DNA of 64,000 nt from Streptomyces sp. NBC_00193 (GTDB taxonomy: Bacteria > Actinomycetota > Actinomycetes > Streptomycetales > Streptomycetaceae), in NCBI RefSeq assembly GCF_026342735.1, contig NZ_JAPEMM010000001.1:5704001-5768000 (forward strand), in the 5' to 3' direction. Below the pieces are notes generated by a model, which saw only the letters and a list, made by a program, of their open reading frames with translations, did not search any database and was not told the DNA's origin. Below are positions 1 through 8,113 of the stretch, piece after piece. A program made the translations under genes and the position numbers. Position 1 is the stretch's first letter. The number at the start of each line of letters is the position of its first letter.

Positions 1-944
1 GCTACAACGGCTTCGCCAACCGCCGCAACGGCGGGGTCACCATCCGCTACTTCGCGGACTCCAAGAAGATGATCGCGGCCCTCAAGGGCAAGGAGATCGA
101 CGCGACCTACCGCGGCCTCTCCGCCGACGAGGTCAAGGACCTCCAGACCCCCGCCTCGCACGACGCGGGCGTGCAGGTCGTCGAGAACGTCGGCTCGGAG
201 ATCCGCTACCTGATCTTCAACCCCACGGACCCGCAGGTCGCGAAGGTCGAGGTGCGTCAGGCGATCGCCCAGATCGTCGACCGCGGGGCGCTCGTCTCGA
301 AGGTCTACCAGGGCACCGCCGAGCCGCTCTACTCGATGGTCCCCAAGGGGGTCGTCGGCCACAAGACGCCGTTCTACGACTCCTACGGCCAGCCGGACGT
401 GGCCAAGGCCAAGAAGGCCCTCAAGGACGCCGGGATCCCCACGCCGGTGAACCTGACCTTCTGGTACACCACCGACCGCTACGGCGCCTCCACCGCGGAC
501 GAGTTCACCGAGCTCAAGCGCCAGCTCGACGAGAGCGGGCTCTTCAAGATCACCCTGCGCGGCCAGCCGTGGAAGGAATTCCAGGCCGGCTACAAGAAGG
601 GCGAGTACCCGGTCTTCGGCCGCGGCTGGTTCCCCGACTTCCCGGACCCCGACAACTTCATCGCGCCGTTCGTCGGCAAGGAGAACGCGGTCGGCACCCC
701 GTACGAGTCCACCGAGATCCTGAACGTGATCCTGCCCAAGTCCCGCCGCGAGAGCGACCGGTCGGCCGGCATCCACGAGTTCGAGAAGGCCCAGCAGATC
801 TTCGCCGACGACGTCCGGCTGCTGCCCCTGTGGCAGGGCAAGCTGTACGTCGCCGCCCGCGACGACATCGCCGGCGCGGAGCGGGCGCTCGACCCGCAGA
901 CCGTCATGCAGCTGTGGGAGCTGTACCGCAAGACCAGCTGGTAG
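1..944 (+). CDS. ABC transporter solute-binding protein, family 5 (3' part)
   Basis: The reading frame is open from the left edge (first full codon at position 3) to the TAG at 942-944, so the N terminus, signal peptide and lipobox lie outside the window. The visible 313 or so residues match the C-terminal two thirds of oligopeptide/dipeptide-binding proteins of the DppA/OppA type. Typical segments are IRYLIFNPTDPQVAKVEVRQAIAQIVDR, cut here as the 'FNP...VRQAI' block, then a YKKGEYPVFGRGWFPDFPDP block and a C-terminal LYVAARDDIAG segment. It would bind a peptide or similar solute outside the membrane for an ABC importer. The permease genes would lie to the left or elsewhere; none is in this window. 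The substrate cannot be told from the sequence. Confidence 0.88.
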   Translation, partial: YNGFANRRNGGVTIRYFADSKKMIAALKGKEIDATYRGLSADEVKDLQTPASHDAGVQVVENVGSEIRYLIFNPTDPQVAKVEVRQAIAQIVDRGALVSKVYQGTAEPLYSMVPKGVVGHKTPFYDSYGQPDVAKAKKALKDAGIPTPVNLTFWYTTDRYGASTADEFTELKRQLDESGLFKITLRGQPWKEFQAGYKKGEYPVFGRGWFPDFPDPDNFIAPFVGKENAVGTPYESTEILNVILPKSRRESDRSAGIHEFEKAQQIFADDVRLLPLWQGKLYVAARDDIAGAERALDPQTVMQLWELYRKTSW

Positions 945-1123
945 CAGGCCCGTACACCGACCGCCCGTCCGCACCGCCCACCCGGGCGGGGCGGGCGGGC
1001 GTCGCGTTGTCAGTGGCCACCGGTAAGTTCTGGACCAGTCGCGCGAAGCAGTTGCGCGAGCGCGCGGGCTCTTGGAGACGCGCAGACGTGAGTATCGAAG
1101 AACGTGTACCGGAGGTTGTCGCC

Positions 1124-1804
1124 GTGACCCAGATGCTGCCCGAGTCCTGGCTCCCCGTCCTCGGCGGAGAGCTGGACCAGCCCTACTTCAAAGAGCTCAC
1201 CGAGTTCGTCGAGAAGGAGCGGGCGAACGGGCCGGTCTACCCGCCCCGCGAGCAGGTCTTCGCGGCCCTGGAGGCCACTCCCTTCGACCAGGTGAAGGTG
1301 CTGGTCCTCGGCCAGGACCCGTACCACGGCGCGGGCCAGGGCCACGGACTGTGCTTCTCCGTGCAGCCCGGTGTGAAGACCCCGCCCTCGCTGCGCAACA
1401 TCTACAAGGAGATGCAGGCCGAGCTGGGCACCCCCGTCCCGGACAACGGCTACCTGATGCCGTGGGCCGAGCAGGGCGTCCTGCTGCTCAACGCGGTCCT
1501 CACCGTCCGCGAGGCCGAGCCCAACTCGCACAAGGGCAAGGGCTGGGAGAAGTTCACCGACGCGGTGATCCGCGCGGTGGCCGAGCGCCCCGACCCGGCC
1601 GTCTTCGTCCTCTGGGGGGCGTACGCGCAGAAGAAGCTCCCGCTGATCGACGAGGAGCGGCACGCGGTCGTCAAGGGCGCCCACCCCTCGCCGCTGTCGG
1701 CCAAGAAGTTCTTCGGCTCCCGGCCCTTCACCCAGATCAACGAGGCCGTCGCCGCCCAGGGCCATGCGCCGATCGACTGGCGGATCCCGGACCTGAACCG
1801 ATGA
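1124..1804 (+). CDS. ung: Uracil-DNA glycosylase, family 1
   Basis: This 226-residue protein excises uracil from DNA in base-excision repair. The catalytic water-activating motif GQDPYHG is at residues 63-69 (Asp65) and the leucine-loop motif HPSPLS at 187-192. The GTG at 1124 is chosen because GGAGG lies at 1111-1115, 8 nt upstream, and because the protein then starts MTQMLPESW, as I recall for Streptomyces relatives. An upstream in-frame GTG at 1088 would add 12 residues. The gap from 945 probably holds the promoter; TAAGTT near 1024 is a possible -10 with a leader of about 90 nt. Nothing unusual is seen in the catalytic residues. Confidence 0.96.
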   Translation: MTQMLPESWLPVLGGELDQPYFKELTEFVEKERANGPVYPPREQVFAALEATPFDQVKVLVLGQDPYHGAGQGHGLCFSVQPGVKTPPSLRNIYKEMQAELGTPVPDNGYLMPWAEQGVLLLNAVLTVREAEPNSHKGKGWEKFTDAVIRAVAERPDPAVFVLWGAYAQKKLPLIDEERHAVVKGAHPSPLSAKKFFGSRPFTQINEAVAAQGHAPIDWRIPDLNR

Positions 1805-1897
1805 CCGACCGCGCCTAGGCGGCATTGCAGGTGCCTCCGGCTAGCGTCTTGATGATCAGACCGGAGCAGGTCTGACGGGAACGAGCCGGAGGCCGCG

Positions 1898-2398
1898 TTG
1901 ACGGAGCAGCAGGAGGCGTCGGAGGACGCCGTCATGACCAGGATCGGCCAAGCGGCCATCCTGCTGCACGCCGGCGACCGCGAGGAGGCCCGCAACCGGC
2001 TCGGCGAGATCTGGTCGGAGATCGCCGCGGAGGGCGACTCCCTGCACCGCTGCACCCTCGCGCACTACCTCGCCGACGCGCAGGACGACCCCGCCGAGGA
2101 GCTGGCCTGGGACCTGCGGGCCCTGGCCGCCGCGCACGCCGACTCCGACGGTCCCGGTCCGCCCTCGGCCGTGCGGGTCTTCTACCCGTCGCTGCACCTG
2201 AGCCTGGCCGCCGACTACGTGAAGCTACGGCGCCCCGAGGCGGCCAGGATCCACCTGTCGCGGGCCCGCGCCGCCACCGGGGCCCTGGCCGACGACGGGT
2301 ACGGGAACGGCGTACGGGCCGCCATCGCCCGGCTGGAGCGGCGGCTCGCGGAGGAACCGGCGGAGGAGCCCCGGCCGTTCCCGGAACAGAACCAGTAG
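1898..2398 (+). CDS. Conserved hypothetical TPR-like protein
   Basis: A 166-residue, probably cytoplasmic, alpha-helical protein. It starts with TTG at 1898, supported by GGAGG at 1888-1892 with 5 nt spacing. The helices (IGQAAILLHAGDREEARNRL, then LHRCTLAHYLADAQDDPAEEL) have the alternating small/large pattern of tetratricopeptide-like repeats, and it reads like the actinomycete family annotated as tetratricopeptide repeat protein. I cannot assign a function. It converges on the lipoprotein gene that follows on the other strand; the gap 2399-2489 contains two copies of GCGCCGGACCGGGG. Confidence 0.75.
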   Translation: MTEQQEASEDAVMTRIGQAAILLHAGDREEARNRLGEIWSEIAAEGDSLHRCTLAHYLADAQDDPAEELAWDLRALAAAHADSDGPGPPSAVRVFYPSLHLSLAADYVKLRRPEAARIHLSRARAATGALADDGYGNGVRAAIARLERRLAEEPAEEPRPFPEQNQ

Positions 2399-2489
2399 CG
2401 GAGCCGGGCCCCCGGGGAGCAGGACCGGGGGCACCGGGCGGGGACCGGGCGCCGGACCGGGGCCGAGCGCCGGACCGGGGGCCGCGCCG

Positions 2490-3077
2490 TCAGCCGCCCT
2501 GGACGCCCGCGCAGATACGGGCCTCCGGGCTGTCCGGATGCCAGCGCCCGTGCCGGCGGCCCAGCGCGCACACGTCGGCCGGCCGCACCGGCAGCTCCCG
2601 CACCAGCTCCCGCGGCACCTCGGCGCCCTCGGACCGGGGCCGCCCGGGGTGCTGCCCGCCGGGACGCCCGTCGGCGTGGTCCCGCTGCCCGCCGTGCTGC
2701 CGGGGCTCCGGGATGTCCGGGACCGGCGCGGCGGCCGCCGGGGCTCCGCGGCCTGCGGCCCGCCCGTTCCCGGCCGCCTCCGCGGCGGGCCCCCCGGCCC
2801 GCGGGACGGCGGCCCGCCCGGACGTGGAGGGCGCCGGCCCGGCCGGCCGTCCCGGTAGCGCCTCCACGGCCTCCAGCGCCTCCAGGGCGGGTGCCCGGAC
2901 GACCACCGGCGCGGCCCCCGGCCCGCCGCGGGGCTCGTGCCGGGGCGGTGCGCCCGGGGTGCCGGGGGCGGGCGCCGGCTGCACGGGGGGCGGGGTCACG
3001 TTCACGCAGCCGGAGACGGCCGAGACCGCACAGGCGACGCCGAGCAGCAGTTTTGTCGTGGTTCGGGTTGGATGCAC
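2490..3077 (-). CDS. Putative secreted lipoprotein, low complexity
   Basis: A 195-residue protein starting with GTG at 3077. The first 23 residues are a clear lipoprotein signal: MHPTRTTTK, a hydrophobic stretch LLLGVACAVSAVS, then GC at 23-24 as lipobox. The mature part is rich in Pro, Ala, Gly and Arg (residues 30-150), like a wall-spanning linker, and ends in a short segment with two or three Cys-free helices and WHPDSPEARICAGVQGG. No enzymatic domain is recognised. The composition is so biased that the C-terminal half could be misread, but the signal peptide and codon bias support a real gene. It converges on the TPR-like gene. Confidence 0.6.
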   Translation of the reverse strand: MHPTRTTTKLLLGVACAVSAVSGCVNVTPPPVQPAPAPGTPGAPPRHEPRGGPGAAPVVVRAPALEALEAVEALPGRPAGPAPSTSGRAAVPRAGGPAAEAAGNGRAAGRGAPAAAAPVPDIPEPRQHGGQRDHADGRPGGQHPGRPRSEGAEVPRELVRELPVRPADVCALGRRHGRWHPDSPEARICAGVQGG

Positions 3078-3149
3078 TCACACAACTCTGCTGTGCGAAG
3101 ACCCCGTTGCGAAAACCCGGAGCCGATATTCACCCCGCACGGGTGACGG

Positions 3150-3674
3150 CTACTCGCCCGTGGCGCCGTCGAGGTGCTCGCGCAGCAGGTCGGCGTGGCC
3201 GTTGTGGCGCGCGTACTCCTCGATCATGTGGGTGTAGACCCAGCGCAGGCTGAACACCTCGCCCCGGCGGTGGCTCTCGGGCTTGGACGCGAGGTCCAGG
3301 GAGCGGCCGGCCACGGCCTGCCGGGCCAGCTCGATCTCGGTCTGCCACACCTGCTCGGCCGCGGCCCAGGTGTCCCCGTCGGCGAAGTGGAAGTCCCCGT
3401 CCGGGTTCTCGCTGCTCCAGTACAGGTCGGGCAGCTCCTCGTCCAGCATGATCTCCCGGAACCAGTACCGCTCCACCTCGGCCATGTGGCGCACCAGCCC
3501 CATCAGGCTCAGTCCGGACGGCAGCAACGGGGTGGTGCGCAGCTGCGCGTCGGACAGACCCTCGCACTTCCAGGCCAGCGTGGAGCGGTGGTAGTCGAGC
3601 CAGCCGTCGAGCATCTCGCGCTCGTCGGCCGTGGTGGAGGGTTCGGAACGATGGGATCCGTCACTGATCGTCAT
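3150..3674 (-). CDS. DinB family protein (DUF664)
   Basis: A 174-residue protein of the DinB/DUF664 four-helix bundle family: MLDGWLDYHRSTLAWKCEGLSDAQL at the front, then LMGLVRHMAEVERYWF, and VYTHMIEEYARHNGHADLLRE near the end. The three spaced histidines (HMAEVE, HMIEEYARHNGH) match the metal-binding positions of this superfamily, whose members include thiol-dependent transferases; the actual reaction is unknown. ATG 3674 has AGGA 8 nt upstream; an ATG at 3683 would add three residues. It is divergent from the oxidoreductase at 3757, with only about 80 bp between them. Confidence 0.88.
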   Translation of the reverse strand: MTISDGSHRSEPSTTADEREMLDGWLDYHRSTLAWKCEGLSDAQLRTTPLLPSGLSLMGLVRHMAEVERYWFREIMLDEELPDLYWSSENPDGDFHFADGDTWAAAEQVWQTEIELARQAVAGRSLDLASKPESHRRGEVFSLRWVYTHMIEEYARHNGHADLLREHLDGATGE

Positions 3675-3756
3675 GGGCCCCATCCTGGTCGAACCCTTCC
3701 CCGGTCACCACCGATTAGGCTGCGTACTCACACAAGGAACGAACCTGGAGGTCCCG

Positions 3757-4662
3757 GTGAAGGTCGGCTGTATCGGACTCGGCGACATCGCGCAGAAGGC
3801 GTACCTGCCCGTCCTGACCACCCGCCCGGGGCTCGAACTGCACCTGCAGACCCGGACCCCGGCCACCCTCGAACGGGTCGGCGCCCAGCACCGGGTCCCG
3901 GCCGAACGCCTGCACACCGACCTGGACTCGCTGCTCGCGCAGAAGCTCGACGCGGCCTTCGTGCACGCCCCGACGGCCGTCCACCCGGAGATCGTGGAGC
4001 GGCTCCTGGAAGCGGGCGTGCCGACCTACGTCGACAAGCCGATCGCCTACGAGCTCGCGGAATCGCGCCGCCTGGTCGAACTGGCCGAGGAACGCGGGGT
4101 CTCCCTCGCCGTCGGCTTCAACCGCCGCCACGCGCCCGGCTACGCGCAGTGCGCCGACCACGCGCGCGACCTGATCGTCATGCAGAAGAACCGGGTCGGC
4201 CTGCCCGAGGACGTACGGACCTTCGTCCTGGACGACTTCATCCACGTCGTCGACACGCTGCGCTTCCTGCTGCCCGGCGAGGCCGACCAGGTCGACGTAC
4301 GGGCCGTGGTGCGGGACGGTTTGATGAGCCAGGTGGTGCTCCAGCTGTCGGGTACGGGCTTCACCGCGCTCGGCATCATGAACCGGCTCTCCGGTTCCAC
4401 GGAGGAGGTGCTGGAGGTCTCCGGGCAGGACACCAAGCGCCAGGTCGTCAACCTCGCGGAGGTCATCGACCACAAGGGTCAGCCCACCGTCCGGCGGCGC
4501 GGGGACTGGGTGTCGGTGGCCCGCCAGCGCGGCATCGAGCAGGTCGTCGACTCCTTCCTGGAGGCCGTCGCCGCGGGCACGACCCTCAGCGCGCGCGACG
4601 CGCTGCTGACCCACGAACTGTGCGAGCGGGTCGTGCGCTCGGCTCTGGACCAGGCGTCCTGA
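3757..4662 (+). CDS. Gfo/Idh/MocA family oxidoreductase
   Basis: A 301-residue NAD(P)-dependent oxidoreductase-like protein. The N-terminal Rossmann fold begins at once with VKVGCIGLGDIAQKAYL (GxGxxA), and residues 90-100 carry the EKP-type signature as YVDKPIAYE, followed by VGFNRRHAP. The C-terminal half is the usual alpha/beta domain. Start GTG 3757 has GGAG at 3747-3750, 6 nt away; the open frame reaches back to 3631, but those codons overlap the divergent gene. TAGGCT at 3715-3720 may be the -10. Its last 77 bp overlap the end of lnt on the other strand. Substrate unknown; sugar or inositol derivatives are usual for the family. Confidence 0.9.
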   Translation: MKVGCIGLGDIAQKAYLPVLTTRPGLELHLQTRTPATLERVGAQHRVPAERLHTDLDSLLAQKLDAAFVHAPTAVHPEIVERLLEAGVPTYVDKPIAYELAESRRLVELAEERGVSLAVGFNRRHAPGYAQCADHARDLIVMQKNRVGLPEDVRTFVLDDFIHVVDTLRFLLPGEADQVDVRAVVRDGLMSQVVLQLSGTGFTALGIMNRLSGSTEEVLEVSGQDTKRQVVNLAEVIDHKGQPTVRRRGDWVSVARQRGIEQVVDSFLEAVAAGTTLSARDALLTHELCERVVRSALDQAS

Positions 4663-6301
4663 GCGACTCCCCGAGGGGCGCCCCGGCCGGATCGGCGGGC
4701 GGCGCCCCGAGGGGCCGCCCCAGGGGCCGCCGGAGCCGTACGGAGCGGGCGCCCGCGACCGTGCAGTACGCGGCCAGGGCGGCCAGCGCCGCGCCCACCG
4801 CCCAGTCCCCGAAGCGGACGTAGAGGGTCGTGCCCCGGGCGAGCGGGACCTCGTACACCCGCGCCGTCCGCGCCGAGGTGGACAGCGCCGAACCGATCCG
4901 CTCGCCGGACGGCCCGTGCACCGCGCTGACCCCGGTCAGGGCGGCGTGCACCTCGGGCCGGCCCGTCTCCGCCGCCCGCAGCGCGGACAGCGAGGCGTGC
5001 TGGGCCGGGGCCCAGCCGTCCTGGAAGGTGGACGTGGCCGACTGGTCGATCAGCACGGCGGCCCCGTCGCGGACCAGGCGGCGGCTCATGTCGGGGAACG
5101 CCGACTCGAAGCAGACCAGCGGGCCGAGGCGGACGTCCGCCCGGCCGGGCAGGTCCATCAGGACCGGCCCGTCGCCCGGGACCCGGTTCTCGTCCGCCGC
5201 CTTGCCGACCGAGGTGGCCCAGCCCAGCAGCTCGCGGGCCGGCACGTACTCCCCGAAGGGGACCAGGCGCATCTTGTCGTACCGGTCACCGGTGGGGCCC
5301 GCGGGACCGACGAGCACCGCCGATTTGCGGATCCCCGGCCGGTCGGCGGCCCGCGCATCCACGTTGACCAGCAGCGGAGCCCCTACCCGCGCCGACAGGG
5401 CGGCGAGCCGCCGGGCCAGGTCCGGGCGGGCCGTCAGGTCCTCGCCGACACTGCTCTCCCCCCACACCACGAGGTCCGGGCGGAGCCCTGCCGAGGTCTC
5501 CGTGGGCGGCTGCCCGGCCGAGGGCCCGGTAGGCGGCTGCCCGGCCAGGGCTTCGGTCAGCTGCTCCCCGACGGCGAACCGCCGTTCCGCGCTGTCCGGA
5601 CCGTCCTCGACCGGACCCGGCTGTACGACGGCCACGCGCAGCACCCCGGAGACCTCCGGGCGGGGCGCCCACAGCCACACCACCCCCGTCAGCACCGCGC
5701 AGCCCGTCACCCCGGCCAGCGCCGCACCCCGCGCCCCCGGCGCCGTGATCAGCAGCGCCACCGCACAGTTCACCGCCACGACCAGCAGGCCGACCAGCCA
5801 GACCCCGCCCACCGAAGCGAGCCGCAGCGCGGGCGCCACCTGCCACTGACTGGCGCCGAGCAGCCCCCACGGCCCGCCCAGCCCCTGCCAGGACCGGGCC
5901 AGCTCCGACAGCAGCCAGCCCGCGGGCACGAGGACCAGCGCGGCGCCCGCCCGGACCCCGCCGGGCCGCCCGCCCAGCAACTCCCGCACCAGCAGCGCCC
6001 AGGGGATCCAGAGCAGGCCCAGCAGCGCCGCCAGCACGAACAGGAACACGTGCAGGCTGGGCAACAGCCAGTGGTGGACGGCGAAGACGAAGCCGGCGCC
6101 GCCGAGCCAGCCCTCCAGGGCGGCGCGCCGGCCGGTGGGGGCCGACCTCAGCAGCAGGATCCAGGGCACCAGGGCGACGTAGGCGAACCACCACAGCGCG
6201 GGGGCGGGGAAGGCGAGGCAGGGCAGGGCCCCCGAGGTGACCGCCGCCGCCGCACGCCACCCCGGAACCCGCTTCGGGACCGCCGAGACCATCAGCATCA
6301 T
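4586..6301 (-). CDS. lnt: Apolipoprotein N-acyltransferase
   Basis: A 571-residue integral membrane enzyme that adds the N-terminal acyl chain to diacylglyceryl-cysteine of lipoproteins. About six or seven hydrophobic segments fill residues 15-215, then a nitrilase domain carries the catalytic triad: Glu282 in VVWGESS, Lys343 in YDKMRLVPFGEY and Cys397 in VCFESAFP. The start has GGAGG 6 nt upstream of ATG 6301. Between transmembrane part and triad is a small internal repeat, AGQPPTGPS / AGQPPTETS (residues 253-271). The C-terminal 50 residues are a Pro/Arg-rich tail that overlaps the 3' end of the oxidoreductase gene by 77 bp. Several lipoprotein genes in this window would be its substrates. 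Confidence 0.94.
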   Translation of the reverse strand: MMLMVSAVPKRVPGWRAAAAVTSGALPCLAFPAPALWWFAYVALVPWILLLRSAPTGRRAALEGWLGGAGFVFAVHHWLLPSLHVFLFVLAALLGLLWIPWALLVRELLGGRPGGVRAGAALVLVPAGWLLSELARSWQGLGGPWGLLGASQWQVAPALRLASVGGVWLVGLLVVAVNCAVALLITAPGARGAALAGVTGCAVLTGVVWLWAPRPEVSGVLRVAVVQPGPVEDGPDSAERRFAVGEQLTEALAGQPPTGPSAGQPPTETSAGLRPDLVVWGESSVGEDLTARPDLARRLAALSARVGAPLLVNVDARAADRPGIRKSAVLVGPAGPTGDRYDKMRLVPFGEYVPARELLGWATSVGKAADENRVPGDGPVLMDLPGRADVRLGPLVCFESAFPDMSRRLVRDGAAVLIDQSATSTFQDGWAPAQHASLSALRAAETGRPEVHAALTGVSAVHGPSGERIGSALSTSARTARVYEVPLARGTTLYVRFGDWAVGAALAALAAYCTVAGARSVRLRRPLGRPLGAPPADPAGAPLGESLRTPGPEPSARPARTVRGSAARRAR

Positions 6302-6347
6302 GAAGGGCCTCCGCTTCCAGTGTGGAACAGCCCTGACCGCCGAACCA

Positions 6348-6827
6348 TCAGAACGACATGTGCCGCCACTTCTCGTGGACGGTGACCCGCGAGAGCCGCC
6401 AGCCGGACCGGGCGGTACGGGTGACGGCGAAGGTGTAGCGGCCCGCCGCGACGAAGTTGGGCGCGGTCACGGGGGGCCCGCCGTCGTCGGACTCCTCCCC
6501 GGCGAGCCGCATGGGATTGAGGAAGTCGGCCCGGACCTCCGCCGTGTCACCGGGGGAGCCGCCCAGGTCCGCGATCCGGATCAGCCGGTTCACGATCAGG
6601 TGCTGGCGCACCGGGAACAGCTTCATCGTCTCCGAGAGCCAGTCCGCGACCTCCCCGGCCGGCCCTTCGATCCCGCCGGCCGAGGCGTAGTCGGCCCGCC
6701 CGCCCGGGGCGAACAGGGCGCGGTACGCGTCCCAGTCCCCGTCGTCCACGGCGATGGCGTATCCCGTGACCAGCTCGTCGATCGCCAGTCGGTCCATCAC
6801 GCCCGCAAGGTCCACACGCTGCGTCAT
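6348..6827 (-). CDS. Nuclear transport factor 2 / SnoaL-like protein
   Basis: A 159-residue protein of the cone-shaped NTF2/SnoaL-like fold: MDRLAIDELVTGYAIAVDDGDWDAYRALFAPGG at the start, then HLIVNRLI and a C-terminal strand WRLSRVTVHEKWRHM. Members of this family are small hydrolases, isomerases or scaffolds, so the reaction cannot be inferred. It is 46 bp upstream of lnt in the same direction, so co-transcription is possible. CACACT lies 6 nt before ATG 6827 and could be the -10 of a leaderless transcript. Confidence 0.85.
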   Translation of the reverse strand: MTQRVDLAGVMDRLAIDELVTGYAIAVDDGDWDAYRALFAPGGRADYASAGGIEGPAGEVADWLSETMKLFPVRQHLIVNRLIRIADLGGSPGDTAEVRADFLNPMRLAGEESDDGGPPVTAPNFVAAGRYTFAVTRTARSGWRLSRVTVHEKWRHMSF

Positions 6828-6896
6828 CGGGTCAGTGTGGGGGTGCGGGCCGCGAAGGCCAAGGGGCGTGCGCGGCCCGGATGCCCCGGCACCGGA

Positions 6897-7073
6897 TCAG
6901 TGACCGGAACGCGCCTCCCGGGGACGGACCACCACGAGGTAGGCGTCGCTCGCCAGATCCATGACCACCTCCGCGGGCACGCCCTCGCGCATCCGCTGCG
7001 CCGCGTACTCCTCGGCCGGCCAACTCCCCCTCGGACTTCCGGCCGGAAACCGCTCCAACACCACTCGACCCAT
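6897..7073 (-). CDS. Small conserved hypothetical protein, 58 aa
   Basis: ATG 7073 is preceded by AGGGGG with 6 nt spacing, and the frame ends with TGA at 6897. The product, MGRVVLERFPAGSPRG to VVRPREARSGH, is 58 residues with no signal peptide, membrane segment or motif that I recognise. The middle part (EEYAAQRMREGVPAEVVMDLASDAYLVVV) looks like one helix followed by a strand, and codon use is normal for the neighbourhood. It lies between the uppP terminator palindrome and the SnoaL-like gene. It appears real, but no function can be assigned. Confidence 0.65.
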   Translation of the reverse strand: MGRVVLERFPAGSPRGSWPAEEYAAQRMREGVPAEVVMDLASDAYLVVVRPREARSGH

Positions 7074-7122
7074 GGGACACCCCCTGCTGTTCGTCTTCAG
7101 GTCTCTCCCTCCACAACGACGC

Positions 7123-7156
7123 GGAGGCCGCCCGGGAACGTTCCCGGGCGGCCTCC
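7123..7156. terminator. Perfect 34-bp palindrome, likely terminator of uppP
   Basis: The left half is GGAGGCCGCCCGGGAAC and the right half is its exact reverse complement, with no loop bases. It sits 31 bp after the uppP stop and 50 bp before the start of the 58-aa gene. RNA from either strand would fold into a very stable hairpin. No T-run follows, which is usual for high-GC actinomycete terminators. Confidence 0.75.
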
Positions 7157-7186
7157 GATTCACGCGAAGCGGTGAGCGCGGCCGTA

Positions 7187-8065
7187 CTAGCCGGCCGACT
7201 CGCCGGCGTGGGGGCTGAGCACACCCATGCCGATCAGCACGAACAGCAGGATGCCGAGCAGGACCCGGTAGATCACGAAGGGCATGAAGCTCTTGCTGGA
7301 GATGAACTTCATGAACCACGCGATGACCACGTAGCCGACGATGAAGGCGATGACCGTGGCGAAGATCGTCTGAGGCCATTCGATGTGCCCGGGGTCCTCC
7401 ATCACGTCCTTGATCTCGAACAGGCCCGAGGCCAGCACGGCCGGGATGGCGAGGAGGAAGGAGTAACGGGCCGCGGCCTCGCGGGTGAAGCCCAGCAGCA
7501 GACCGCCGGAGAGCGTGGCGCCCGACCGGGACACACCCGGGATCAGGGCCATCGCCTGGCAGAGACCGAAGATGAGGCCGTCCTTGACGCCCAGTTCCTT
7601 CAGGGTCTTGCGCTCACGGATGGCGCGGTGCCGGCCGCCCTCCTCGTCGCGCGCGGCCAGCCGGTCGGCGACGCCGAGCACGATGCCCATCACGATGAGG
7701 GTGGTGGCGATGAGCCGCAGATCGCGGAACGGGCCCTCGATCTGGTCCTTGAAGGCGAGGCCGAGGACACCGATCGGGATCGAGCCGACGATCACCAGCC
7801 AGCCCATCTTGGCTTCCTGCTCGGAGCGCAGCGCCTTCGTGTACAGCGAGCGGAACCACGTGGAGATGATCTTCGCGATGTCCTTGCGGAAGTAGATCAG
7901 TACGGCGGCTTCGGTGCCGATCTGTGTGATGGCGGTGAAGGCCGCTCCCGGATCGTGCCAGCCGGCGAACGCCGCGGTCAGCCGCAGGTGGGCGCTGGAG
8001 GAGATCGGGAGGAACTCCGTAAGCCCCTGGACGAGACCGAGGATTAGGGATTCGAACCAGCTCAT
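7187..8065 (-). CDS. uppP: Undecaprenyl-diphosphatase UppP/BacA
   Basis: A 292-residue polytopic membrane enzyme that dephosphorylates undecaprenyl diphosphate to recycle the lipid carrier of peptidoglycan and wall polymers; the family also gives bacitracin resistance. Both signatures are present: the Glu-rich motif QGLTEFLPISSSAHL (Glu17) and PGVSRSGATLSGG (176-188). Eight or so hydrophobic segments cover most of the protein. ATG 8065 starts the gene, and TAGCAT (complement of 8111-8116) is a possible -10. The TVP38-type membrane gene lies 48 bp upstream on the same strand. The perfect palindrome at 7123-7156 is the likely terminator. Confidence 0.96.
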   Translation of the reverse strand: MSWFESLILGLVQGLTEFLPISSSAHLRLTAAFAGWHDPGAAFTAITQIGTEAAVLIYFRKDIAKIISTWFRSLYTKALRSEQEAKMGWLVIVGSIPIGVLGLAFKDQIEGPFRDLRLIATTLIVMGIVLGVADRLAARDEEGGRHRAIRERKTLKELGVKDGLIFGLCQAMALIPGVSRSGATLSGGLLLGFTREAAARYSFLLAIPAVLASGLFEIKDVMEDPGHIEWPQTIFATVIAFIVGYVVIAWFMKFISSKSFMPFVIYRVLLGILLFVLIGMGVLSPHAGESAG

Positions 8066-8113
8066 GTCGGGGTGCGCTCGTCCTTGTGATCGTCGGGCAG
8101 TTCGCGTCCGATG

